DNA of 64,000 bases from Manihot esculenta (taxonomy: Eukaryota; Streptophyta; Magnoliopsida; Malpighiales; Euphorbiaceae): NCBI RefSeq assembly GCF_001659605.2, contig NC_035171.2, positions 29,429,825 to 29,493,824 of the forward strand, read 5' to 3'. Shown here in pieces: positions 33,027-43,780 of this stretch. The position numbers and the translations under genes were made by a program. How positions within the stretch are numbered: the stretch's first letter is position 1; each line of letters opens with the position of its first letter. Under the pieces are notes generated by a model. It had not been told where the DNA came from and did not search any database. It saw only the letters and a list, made by a program, of their open reading frames with translations.

Positions 33027-33031
33027 CTTTA
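33027..33031. repeat. Target-site duplication, left copy (gypsy element)
   Basis: CTTTA directly before the LTR. An identical CTTTA follows the other LTR at 37347-37351. Confidence 0.9.
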
Positions 33032-33463
33032 TGATGTAGGACTATTTAGACTCCGTCAGGAGTTTCAACTAATATCGTTTGGTTAAGACGAAATAAGAGA
33101 AAAGATAGGCTAAAAGACGAAAAATCTTATTGAAATTTCTTAAAAAAATTAGAAAGTGAGTTCCTAATAGCCAAGGGAGGCTATTTCTAATAGAAATAAA
33201 ATCCTAATATGCAAAAATAATCCTAATCCTAATAGGAGTCTAAAATCCTAATAGCCAAAGGAGGCTATTTACAATAGAAATAAAATCCTAATATGCAAAA
33301 ATAATTCTAATCCTAATAGCCAAGGAAGGCTATTTACAATAGAAATAAAATCCTAATATGCAAAAATAATCCTAATCCTAATAGAAGTCTAAAATCCTAA
33401 TAGTCAAGGGAGGCTATTTACAATAGAAATAAAATCCTAATAGAGTCTAACTGTTCCATATCA
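33032..33463 (-). repeat. 3' LTR of Ty3/gypsy element, with internal ~84-bp repeats
   Basis: 432 bp, TGATG...ATATCA on the plus strand, the partner of 36870-37346. It holds four units built on 'caaggaggctattt...cctaat'. One is shortened by about 19 bp and the last is truncated, so it is 45 bp shorter than the other LTR. On the element's strand it is preceded by a purine tract (gtggaagggaa). Confidence 0.9.
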
Positions 33464-33600
33464 TTCCCTTCCACTTGTAAAGAACTCGACCTCGAGTTGT
33501 CTTCAGCAGGATAGTACTGAAATAGATCTGCCACGTTAAACGTCTTGGAAATTTTCATCTCATGTGGAAGGTCAAGAACATAGGCATTGTCATTAATCTT

Positions 33601-34851
33601 CTAAATGATCCGGAATGGATCAATCTTCTTGGCGTCAAGCTTTTTCTGTCCTCCACCACGCTCCTTGCGTAAATACACCATAACTTGATCACCGACATTG
33701 AAGGATTTGAAATGCCTATGTTTATCAGCTGTAGCTTTATATTTATCATTGACTTCCGTAAGGTATTGTTGTACTTGCTTGAAAACATCCACATGCTGCT
33801 TTGCCATGTTGCTTGCTGCAAGACGGTTGTGATAACCTGTGGGAAGTGCGATAAGATCAACTGTATGCGCTGGGACTTTCCTGTACACAACAGCAAATGG
33901 TGACATCTTTGTGGAGCTGTAAATCACACTGTTGTAAGCAAATTCTGCTTGGGCAAGAGCAAGATCCCAAGCAGTTTTCTTGTTACTGTAGATGCAGCGT
34001 AGAAGACTGCCAAGCGTGCGGTTTACCACTTCAGTTTGTCCATCAGTTTGGGGGTGAGCAGCACTGCTGTATCGAAGTTCAATCTCGAAGCGTTTCCATA
34101 AAGTCACCCAGAAGTGAGCTATAAACTTCACATCTCTGTCAGAAGTAATGGTTTTGGGGACACCATGTAAACGAACAATCTCCTGGAAAAACAGTTTTGC
34201 TACATGGGAAGCATCATTAGTTTTCTTGCAGGGAATGAAATGCGCCATTTTAGAGAACCTGTCAACAACAACAATAATGGAATCAGATCCACGTTGAGTA
34301 CGTGGAAGACCAAGAACAAAATCCATAGACAAGTCCTCCCAAGGATGGGCTGGAATAGGCAGTGGAGTGTATAAGCCTGTATTCTGCGAATGTCCCTTCT
34401 GAGTTTGACACACTGGGCACTTCTGAACCATTCGACCTGTATCCTTTTTTAATTGAGGCCAGTAAAAACGTTCCTCCACCCCAGCAATAGTCTTGTCACG
34501 CCCCAAATGACCACTCAAACCTCCTCCATGGATCTCGCGAATCAACTTCTCCCGCAAGGAAGATCGAGGGATGCATAACCTGTTCTCCTTAAAAAGAAAG
34601 TCATCATGTATCAAGAACCCATCAGTAGGCTGGTGAGTCTGGACTCTAGCCCATATATCAGCAAAATCATCATCTGTAGCATACAAATCCTTCAGGAATT
34701 CAAAACCTACAACCTCCTGATTAATTGTAATCAACAGAGCAGCCCTCCTACTGAAAGCATCTGCCACCTTATTACTATGGCCAGCCTTATGTTTGATGAC
34801 ATATTGAAAGGCTCCAAAGTAAGCTGCCCATCGGGCATGCATCTTATTCAC
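33601..34851 (-). pseudogene. gypsy polyprotein, C-terminal part: end of RNase H and integrase
   Basis: Same frame as the upstream polyprotein piece. The integrase has the HHCC zinc-binding part ([20 protein letters not shown]) and the DDE core ([21 protein letters not shown] and an E near [14 protein letters not shown]). The frame stops at 33601-33603 within the region that normally continues to the polyprotein end. The following codons up to the LTR still read like the family C-terminus. No chromodomain is recognisable. Confidence 0.88.
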
Positions 34852-34923
34852 ATGGTTTTGAGTTTTAAAATGGATCAGAGACTAATGATCTGTGTGAATA
34901 ATAAATTCTCATCCCATCAAATA

Positions 34924-36867
34924 CTACTCCCAAGTTTTAAAAGCCCGGAATACTGCATATAGTTCCTGCTCATAAGTAGACCACTTCTTTCTAGCTTCAT
35001 TCAGTTTCTCACTAAAGAAGGCAATAGGCCTTTTAGACTGTGACAATACTCCTCCAATCCCAACTCCACAAGCATCACATTCAATCTCAAACAGTTTATC
35101 AAAATCAGGTAAAGCAAGAATAGGGGCAGAAGTAATCTTATCTTTAATCTCTTCAAAGCTCTTGTTGGCAGCTTCAGTCCATGCAAATTTCTGCACTCTC
35201 TCTTTCTTCAAGCAATTTGTGATAGGGGCAACGATGCTGCTAAAATTTCTGATAAACCATCGGTAGAAAGTGGCAAGGCCATGAAAGTTGCGAACTTCAG
35301 AAATAGTTTTGGGGATGGGCCAATTTCGTATTGCTTCTACCTTCGTCTCATCAACATGTATCCCTTCTGCACTAACAATGAATCCCAGGAACAGAACGCG
35401 CTCCGTCATATAGATGCACTTCTTAAGATTAATAATCAACTCACTTTCTTGTAGGGCCGTCATGACTTGACGGAGATGCTGAAGATGTTCTTCCTCACTG
35501 CGACTAAATATCAAAATGTCATCAAAATAAACAACCACAAATTTACGTAAGAAAGGACGCAAAACCTGGTTCATGAGTCGCATAAAAGTGCTAGGTGCAT
35601 TTGTTAAACCAAAGGGCATAACCAGCCACTCATACAAGCCTTCCTTAGTCTTGAAGGCAGTCTTCCATTCATCTCTCTCCTTGATCCGAACTTGGTGATA
35701 GCCACTTTTGAGGTCGATTTTAGAAAAGACTTTAGCCCCGGATAGCTGATCTAGCATGTCATCCAATCGTGGGATAGGAAATCGATATTGAACTGTAATT
35801 TTGTTGATGGCCCTGCTATCCATGCACATTCTCCAAGTCTCATCTTTCTTTGGAACTAATAGGGCAGGTACTCCACAGGGGCTAATGCTCTCCCGAATAT
35901 GCCCCTTCTTTAGTAATTCTTCCACCTGATCTTGGAGGATTTCACTCTCATTTGGACTCATATTGTAATGAGGCAGATTCGGTAATTTTGATCCAGGAAT
36001 GAGATCAATATGATGTTGGATATCCCGCAGGGGTGCAAGCTTTGATGATTCCTCCACTATCTTAGGAAACTCCTTTAACAACTCTTTGACGGGCGGTGGT
36101 AAAGATGGTGCATCTTCAATTGTACTTTTTTCTCTCACCAATAAAGCCAGTGTGCCTCCAGATTTCTCAACTGCGTCTGATAGCTTATGCACTCCCGTAG
36201 GAATAGCAACATCATTCTTCTCTTCCATTTTAGAATGTTTTGCAGAACCGGAAGGCAAGATAGTAATCTTCTTTTGATTCCACATGAACATGTATGAGTT
36301 TTCCTTCCCCTTATGCAAAGCACCAACATCGAACTGCCAAGGACGACCTAGCAAAATTCCACAGCAATCCATATCCACAATATCACAATTAACAAGTTCA
36401 GTATAAGATTTACCGATCGAGATAGGCACGCTACAAATTCTGTTGACCTCAATTGTCGGACCTTCCTTAATCCATCCGACTTTGTATGGCGAAGGATGCG
36501 GCTGTGTAGGCAACTGCAATTTCTCCACCAATTGCTTAGCTATCAGATTCTCACAACTGCAGCTATCTATAATTAGCCTGCAAATTGCCTCTCCTACTCG
36601 ACACTTTGCCTGGAAAATCTTCCTCCTTTGCGTCTCATCCTCATGTTTTGTTGAACATAAGATGTTCTTCACCACATAGGTGACTTTAGGATGGGCGGCC
36701 ATAAGATTGGCGACTGGTTGGGGGTGTGCGGCGGCGGCGGGTTGGTGGATTCCTTGCTGCAGGATCAGTTGTCCGATCATCCCCCTCAATTCTGCCAAAG
36801 ATGCCTCAATCGTAGCAAGTCGCGCCTCTTGGTTATCTGCCATGGCCGAACTTCGCTCTGATACCAA
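34924..36867 (-). pseudogene. gypsy polyprotein, N-terminal part: leader, protease, RT, RNase H
   Basis: About 647 codons. Residues ~10-45 form a short helical leader ([16 protein letters not shown]). Next comes a retropepsin-like protease in which the expected D-(S/T)-G appears as IIDSCSC, so the glycine is replaced. The RT follows, with the palm motif [11 protein letters not shown] intact, then the start of RNase H ([14 protein letters not shown]). The frame ends in RNase H at 34924-34926. Two more in-frame stops lie at 34909-34911 and 34882-34884, after which the frame is open again. The capsid and CCHC nucleocapsid expected between leader and protease are absent. Confidence 0.88.
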
Positions 36868-36869
36868 TC

Positions 36870-37346
36870 TGATACAGGACTATTTAGACTCCGTCAGTAG
36901 TTTCAACCAATATCGTTTGGTTAAGACGAAATAAGAGAAAAGATAGGCTAAAAGACGAAAAGTCTTATTGAAATTTCTTAAAAAAATTGGAAAGTGAGTT
37001 CCTAATACCCAAGGGAGGCTATTTATAATAGAAATAAAATCCTAATATGCAAAAATAATCCTAATCCTAATAGAAGTCTAAAATCCTAATAGCCAAGGGA
37101 GGCTATTTACAATAGAAATAAAATCCTAATATGCAAAAATAATCCTAATCCTAATAGGAGTCTAAAATCCTAATAGCCAAGGGAGGCTATTTACAATAAA
37201 AATAAAATCCTAATATGCAAAAATAATCCTAATCCTAATAGGAGTCTAAAATCCTAATAGTCAAGGGAGGCTATTTACAATAGAAATAAAATCCTAATAT
37301 GCAAAAATAATCCTAATCCTAATAGGAGTCTAACTGTTCCATATCA
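36870..37346 (-). repeat. 5' LTR of Ty3/gypsy element, with internal ~84-bp tandem repeats
   Basis: 477 bp, TGATACAGG...ATATCA on the plus strand. Four near-identical ~84-bp units start near 37005, 37090, 37174 and 37258, each containing gggaggctattt and atgcaaaaataatcctaat. The unique part differs from the other LTR at about 8 of its first 170 positions by eye, far fewer than the copia LTR pair. Confidence 0.9.
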
Positions 37347-37385
37347 CTTTACTTAAAGAATCATTACTAGCATTCCAAATAGCCT

Positions 37386-37982
37386 TCATGATCTTTTTTC
37401 CTTTATCCATTCTACTTCTCTTCTTTTTAAGCTTTGGACAATTAAGCTTGATGTGTCCCGGTTTGTTACATTCATAACAAACCATAACTTCATTTGATTA
37501 CTTGTGTGAGTATGAAGTATCCTTAGAGTATATTTCTTAACAAATTTCTTGTATTTGTTTCCACCGGTCTTAAAAGCTCTTTTTAATTTTCTTACAAACA
37601 TAGTCAAATATTTCTTCATCATCACTTGATGTGCCTGAAAATCACTCGAATCTACCTTTAATACAATTGGCCTTTTCTTTCCTTCATTCACATCCTTGGA
37701 TTTCAAAGTAATGCCCTTTTTCACTTTTTCTTTTTCAACAATGTCTTTCTTGAACATCATCTCATATGCAATGAGAGATCCAATTAGTTCATCATACTTG
37801 TAGTTTGAAAAATTTTTAGTATCAAAGATAACAGTTGTCTTTACTTCCCAATATTTTGGAAGAGACCTTAAGATTTTCTTCTCAAGATCTTCTTCTTCAA
37901 AATGTTTTCCAAGATCCTTGAATATATTAACAAGATCAGTAAACCTTATACTCATTTCTGCAATAGTTTCTCGACGCTTCAT
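37386..37982 (-). pseudogene. copia gag remnant (UBN2-type), broken by the gypsy insertion
   Basis: The open frame of 198 codons matches plant copia Gag (IRFTDLVNIFKDLGKHFE, KILRSLPKYWEVK, YDELIGSLIAYEM). It then shifts frame in the CCHC region, seen as scrambled VMNVTNRDTSS. Upstream, to about 38170, other frames continue the family pattern. Downstream the coding text is cut by the gypsy LTR at 37346 and resumes at 33031. Confidence 0.85.
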
Positions 37983-38170
37983 TTCAAAAAGTTTATAATC
38001 ACGAATGAAGAAATTAGTTTTGGACTCTTTGATTTGATTTGTTCCTTCATATGTAACCTCAAGGTTGTCCCATAATTTTCAAAACCGGAAATAGAGTATT
38101 CTCATTAATATTAATAGCACAATATAAGATATTGATTGCTCATTATATTCATCTTCAGTTTTGTGAAGGT

Positions 38171-38563
38171 GGCCTAGTTAATTAATTTTAATTTAAATTT
38201 TTAAAATTAATATTTTCACACTAAAAAAAATTTAATATATTTATTTATTTATTTTACTTATATTTTTAATGTATTTTTATGAACATTATTTATAAAATAA
38301 ATATAATATTTATAATTAAAAATATTATAATATTTAAAGCAGTGTTGGCAATCATTTTAATTTTTATCAAATTAATACCTTTTTTTTTTAATTTGAATGA
38401 GTATACATAATTAATATTTTTAAAATATGAAACACTCTTTGAATGGTGGGGTAAACTGTAATTTTATAAAAAAAAGTTAATTTTTATGACAAAAGAAAAA
38501 TTTTAAAGTAGATATATATAATTTTTTTTTAATATTTTTACTTTTTTTATATTCTCTTGACAG

Positions 38564-38602
<39 letters not shown>

Positions 38603-38834
38603 TATTATTAATTATTTAATATTATTTATTATATATTTTTTATATGTACTTTTTCAGAAATATTACTTGCTACAGTAACTTTAATAGTTTTTATAATAAT
38701 AAATAAACACAACCAAATAGGGATTAATACTATGCTAAGTAAGTTTCATCCAATATTTAAATGTACAGATTATATATATACTATTTAAAATATTTATACT
38801 TAAATACTTTCTAGAACAATGGGAAAAATTACAA
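38171..38834. other. AT-rich spacer with (TA)n microsatellite
   Basis: Extremely AT-rich, with no open frame of interest. A perfect (TA)n run of about 31 bp lies at 38568-38598, followed by tta/att repeats. Confidence 0.7.
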
Positions 38835-39020
38835 CTATTCATCAATTCTATATTTAATATTTTTAATTTTATAATAGTAATCATAATTGAAAAGAAAATG
38901 ATGTAAATTTATTTAAGTCAAAACTAAATTTAGTGTCGTTCACCTAATAATTGACTAAAACGAAAAATTAATTTTAAATTATAAACCACATAATTTTAAT
39001 TGAATATTATGAGCAGATAT
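38835..39020. repeat. Dispersed AT-rich repeat, copy 2
   Basis: Near-identical partner of the block at 5335-5530, in the same orientation. It directly abuts the hAT-like element starting at 39027. Confidence 0.7.
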
Positions 39021-39026
39021 ATTAAC

Positions 39027-39498
39027 AGGGAGTGAGCATTCATTCGATTCGGTTTAAAATCAAACTGAACCGAATAAATTGAAAATTAAAATTTCAGTAT
39101 TTATAAAAATCGAATCAAATCGATTTTGATCAAAAACCAAATCAAATCGAATCAGTCTGATTCAGTTCGATTTGATTCTGTTTGACCGGTTTCGATTTTT
39201 AATAAATTTTTTAATTTTTTATACCTTATTTTTAGTATTTTAAAATTTAATTAAAATATTTTAATTTTAATATGATTTAATTTCTCTATATTATTGAAAA
39301 TAACATATTATTATCATTAATCGGTTCGATTCGATATTTTCATTTTTTTCTGATCAAAATCGAACCGAACTGAAATAATTAAAATTTTTGAAAATAAAAA
39401 CCGAAGCAAACTAAATTGAATAAAAAATCAAATCGAATTTTCAAATTAATTCAATTCGATCAATTTTTTCGATTTGAACCGAATCTTACTCACCCTTA
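39027..39498. repeat. hAT-like MITE family 1, copy 1
   Basis: Starts agggagtgagcattcattcg and ends cttactcaccctta, an imperfect terminal inverted repeat, with ggttcgatt/aatcgaacc strings in opposite orientations inside both arms. The core is AT-rich and shared with 54063-54505. This 'GGGGTGAGCA...GGTTCG' pattern is familiar as a non-autonomous hAT-type repeat in eudicots. It has no coding capacity. Confidence 0.7.
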
Positions 39499-39699
39499 CA
39501 TATATATATAATCTTGTAATTAAAATATTATCATATTGTCGCATATTGATTTTATTAAAATTTTTAATTAAAATTAAATTAAATTAAATTAATTAAATTT
39601 TTAAAAAATTATAATTAAAAAAAACTAAAATTTTAAATTAATTTAATTCACTCAATTAGTTTTTTCACCCCTAAATCATAGTGCTGCATTTATAATGCT

Positions 39700-42080
39700 T
39701 TTTAGGTTATTTTGAATCAACAGTGAACCCGATCCACCTAACAATAACTGCCTTTTTTTCGTCCTCCTCGCCGCACACCCAAACGTCCACATGGCTCTGC
39801 TGCTCACTCTCTCACTGGCACCTCTTCCTCTCTCTAACCATTCATATGTATATTACATCCATGTCCTCTCTTAGATTTTGAGCTCTTTAATTTCTTTCAT
39901 AACTTGCTCTACTTCTTTCTGCTCATGTTCAAGCCTTGCTGTTGCTTCTTCTTCTTCTTCTTTTTTTCCTTGTCGTTTCTTTCATCCTTGATGGGTGTTG
40001 TTGTTTTAGTATAGCTAGAAATGCATGCCAATTTTTCTAAACTTGCTTCATCACTTGTTGCGATATCTCTCTTTAAGATGAGTGTTTATTTGTGTCAAGT
40101 GTATATAATTCAAAATTTTGCTTTTTGGTTGCTGGGGTGTTTTTATATGCTGTGAAATGATTCTGGGTAATGCTTGAAATCCTATCATGTTATCAAATTC
40201 TGAGCTATTTTTTACAAATTGATGTTTTCTTGTACACAGGCTCCTCAAAATTTGATATAGTTTTGGTTTCTTGAGAAATTGTGAGACTTGGAGCTTGATG
40301 CTGAATAAAATTGTCTTATAAAATACAACTAAAGTTGCCTATTTCTCTTTTACTTCTTTTGTGAACATTCTCCCCTCTAACATGTGCACTTATTATTTAT
40401 ATTGCAATGTTGTATGAACATTCTGTGTTATTAAGAAAACAGTTGTCTTCCAGTGTGTTCACAGTATCTGTTTGATTGACAAGTGGACATATGAGGAAGA
40501 TGAAATTTGGTTAGTTATAAACTTGAAGTGAATGAATTGCTTATTCCAAATGAAGTCCATTTTGCCATTGATTTTTCCTCAAATTTTAACAGTTCCTCCT
40601 CTTACCTCTCTGTTCTGACTTGTGATTTTCGTCTATACGTATAGCTTCTTTTTTTTTTTTGCTTCTTTTGAAAGTAATTTATCCAGTTCAGGATTTAATC
40701 TGCTACAATTGATTGAAATCCCCATTTGATTTGGCTTCTTGTGATTTGGCATCCTCATTTGATGCATTTGGTAGATTTTTCAAACAAAGGTATGTTTTTG
40801 CTCCATATGTGTATATGTATGTCAACAAAGTGTTTGATTATTTGTCAGTTCTTTGTAATATAGATATATGCCGAATGAATGCTGAAAACTTCCATTCATT
40901 CAGTGAAGTTGTAGCGGTTAAGGCTAAAACAACTTACAATCTACACAATTAGGACTTATGTTTTTCCCCCTCTCTCTTAACTAATTCTATGCCATTTGTC
41001 ACTATTGCCTCATCCCAGTGTATTCCTACAGTATCTACCTGGTTTATTTGGTTATAAATCTCTGTTATCCCTCTTGTCATTTGGTCATACATCTAAGTTA
41101 TCCCTCTTTCTATAGTGTCGAGTCTTATTCATGGCAAGTTAACAATAATGGATGTTTCATTCCAAGCACTGCTATGTCTTCAATCTGTTCATTTCCTATT
41201 ATTATAAGAAGGTCTTAGTTTCTAGCTCTTGGATGTCTTGTATATGTTCCTCGGTGCTTCTTAGAGAAGTCTTTTGCTTGTTATTGTAGGGGAAAGCCAT
41301 TCCCAAGTCATGAACTGGTTTTTCAAATTAAAGAGATCAATGGGTTTATTTTACTTATTGTTCTATACTTGCATATTCATACACATATTTCCTTGGTTGA
41401 TCTTGAGAGAGGAACTTCTAGATGAGGAGAAAAATGTTAATAAGTAATTTGTTAATTGGAAAATGGAGGTACAAGGAAAATATTGAGGTGGATTCACTAC
41501 AAAAATTTGACAAAATGTAAACGGAATTCAAAAACGAATATAAATTTACGGATATTGCGGATGAGTGCGAATCCGTTTGTATCAATTTAATTTCACAAAC
41601 AGATAAAATCATGGAAACAGTTTCTTTGCAATACATAGTAAAGACTTTGTAACATCTCATCCTCAAAGTCTGCAGAACTGAAGCCTTTATGCGCTGGGTT
41701 GGACAAATGAATACGCCTTCTGATTTTGTTGAAGACGCTATGTTTTGAAATATTGATAACTTTTATTTTATAAAGGCTGCTCTGTATTTCTATTTTCTAA
41801 AGGCTGCTGGATTTTGACGTCTGTTTTTGGGCACAAATGAAGTCTTGAATCTCCTGCAGAAGCTTTGATTAAGGATTCAAACTGTTGAATTTACCCAAGT
41901 TTTTTTTTCTTCCCTCAGAATCTGGATGACGAATGAGAGTAAGCAGCTTTGATCCATGCCTCGCAATTTTAAACAATGTCTTTTATGTTTCGACTCAGCA
42001 GGAGCCATCAGCATTTTGAAGATCATAATGTTCCTCAAAACAAAGCTTCAAGTCCAGAGATTTATGATAATAAATTTGTG
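39700..42080. other. Unassigned, transcript-like composition, no supported coding exon
   Basis: The start (39720-39960) has a promoter/leader look: a CT-rich plus strand and a short ATG frame from 39791 that stops after 27 codons. 40000-42000 has exon/intron-like composition. However, no frame shows a recognised domain, and the longest frames (for example 40713-40952 and 41018-41218) are short. It could be a non-coding transcript, an untranslated leader region, or the remains of a gene separated from its first exon at 31176 by the transposon nest. Confidence 0.35.
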
Positions 42081-43599
42081 TTTTCATTAATAATTTAAAT
42101 AAAAATTTTCATTTAAAAAATTTAATACTTCAAAAAAATTGAAATTCTAGTTTAATGAAAAAAATGTCCTTTTTTTTGCATTTAAAAAAAAATGAAATGC
42201 ACTTAATTATAATATCTTTTTTGGCATACCATCTAAAAATGGGAATAAATGGGTGAATATAGAGTGAAAATTGGATAAGTTGAAGCAGGCTTTGGGTCCG
42301 AACACTTGATGAGTGTCAGCAATTACACGCGTGGATGTCTCTGTGTCATTTCACGTGATGACTTAAGAGGATTTCCTTTACAGGATTTGAAGTTTTTTTT
42401 TTTTTTTTTTTTTTTTGAGTTAGATTGAATTATGCTTAGAAAACTTAATGTCTCAGAATCAGAGATTCAGACATTGCATTTGAAGTTAATAGCTGCTAAT
42501 ATTTTCACTTAAGACCTTAATTTCAGTAAAGGGTAGGAAGGACCATGAGTTTAGTAATTAGTTGATTTTATTTCTCAATCCATGGCCAGACAAAATCATG
42601 TCTATGGTCTACAATGTACAAAAGCAAAAGATGTCTGCAAACCCCTAATGCTTTTGACCTCAAAAAGTTGTTGTCAAACATCCCATTTCATTTTTTCTCT
42701 TTCATATTATTATGAATTGTTTGTGTAATAAATGAAGTTTGGTTTTCCATTAATGCTTGAAAATTGGTTTCATAGACTTTTTTGACAATTGTTTTAGAAA
42801 AAAAAAATGTTTCAATTCTACTAGTGTAAATATCTAATACAACATCTCCAATCATCATGTCTTTTTTTTTTTTTTTCTTTTTTTCTAACATCTCCTCTTT
42901 TGTAGCAGCTTTTTGAGTTCTGGATATAACATCAGCCACAGATGAATGATGATGCCATCCATTAGCAAATTATTTATAAACAGACTGGATGTCATGCATG
43001 CCCACTACTTTCTTGCATTATAAAAATCACCACTAAATTTTCAACTATATTACAAAATGCTATAAAAATTATTTTTATGCCCCTGAAATATGTTAAAATA
43101 AACATTGAATCCAGTAGATTTTGTATTTTTTTTTTACTGTGATGGGAGGTGAAAAATAAACAAAATTAAAAAAAAAAAGGAAAATGGTTTCACTTTAAAC
43201 CCATATGATTCATTCAACACAAAGGCAGGTCAGGCATGTCTAAGACAAAATTAATGGCCCCCATCCCTTAACTGATCTCTCAGGTGCTCAGAATCATACA
43301 CAATAGGAGAATTCCATGATTATAAGTGTCCATTTAACTTTCTATGCCCTAGAAAAGTAATAAATTAAAGTGATTAGTGAGAGGGTAATTTAGTAATTTC
43401 AATAAAAAGCTATAATTTTTTTTTTTTTAAACTTACTTTACCTTTGAAATTTGAAAATCTTTCTCCTCCTCTCTCTAAAACTTCAGTAGGAATCATGCCT
43501 GTCAAAGCTAAAAAGAGGCTCTTGTAATAAAGAGTTTTTCAAAAAATGTATAAAATAAAAATAAAAGAAAGTAAGAAAAAGCAAAGAAGCACATTGCCA
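42081..43599. other. Intergenic spacer
   Basis: No gene supported. Contains long T homopolymers (near 42395-42417, 42861-42875 and 43421-43430) and moderately AT-rich unique-looking DNA. A minus-strand frame at 42688-42939 is lysine-rich because of the poly-T tract and is not convincing. Confidence 0.5.
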
Positions 43600-43780
43600 A
43601 CCCATCTTTCAGTCACAAAATTGAAGGCCAAAAAAAGACTTCTTCTTCTTCTTCTTCCCTCCCTCTCTCTCTCTCTCTATCTCTCCTCCACTCAAATGAA
43701 AATACCTCTCTCTTTCTCTTCTTCATACTCATACTTCAGCTGGCTTTTTTCATGCAAGATTCAAAGAACTCTCATACAAG
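43600..43780 (+). other. Possible 5' UTR exon of the basic-protein gene at 44777
   Basis: A CTT/CT-rich tract (about 43639-43690) typical of plant leaders is followed by a splice donor, ACAAG|GTAAGC, at 43780. A matching acceptor (aaatttag near 44748) lies just before the ATG at 44777, giving an intron of about 970 bp. A short ATG frame from 43696 would hit a stop soon after splicing. The model is inferred from signals only. Confidence 0.35.

Larger units (their letters stand above)
33032..37346 (-). mobile_element. Ty3/gypsy LTR retrotransposon, nearly intact but lacking capsid
   Basis: A 4.3-kb element with two LTRs and perfect CTTTA target-site duplication, read on the minus strand. The primer site tggtatcagagc (initiator tRNA-Met) lies at 36855-36866, three bases from the 5' LTR. 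A single frame runs from about 36867 to beyond 33601 in the order protease, RT, RNase H, integrase, which defines Ty3/gypsy. It is interrupted by only four stop codons. Between the N-terminal leader and the protease there is no capsid or CCHC knuckle. It has inserted into the old copia gag remnant, so it is younger than that. Confidence 0.93.
31715..38170 (-). mobile_element. Old Ty1/copia gag/protease remnant interrupted by two later insertions
   Basis: The minus strand carries three separated pieces of one copia gag-pol. 38170-37347 encodes gag with segments such as LWDNLEVTYEGTNQIKESK and LRSLPKYWEVK (UBN2 type). 33031-32497 encodes the following gag part (NICCMTLDDMREC, SLTNDLAKFTKG). 31997-31715 encodes the end of a zinc knuckle and the protease context (SGCSRHMMSNNEKF). 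The pieces resume across the two insertions with one copy of each target-site duplication. No integrase, RT or LTR of this element is recognised, so it is a 5' fragment with frameshifts and stops. Confidence 0.8.

Noticed and set aside
33027..37351. Reading the ~84-bp repeats as a CRISPR-like or satellite array
   Set aside because: The units lie inside both LTRs of one retrotransposon and have no spacers. They are an internal LTR minisatellite.
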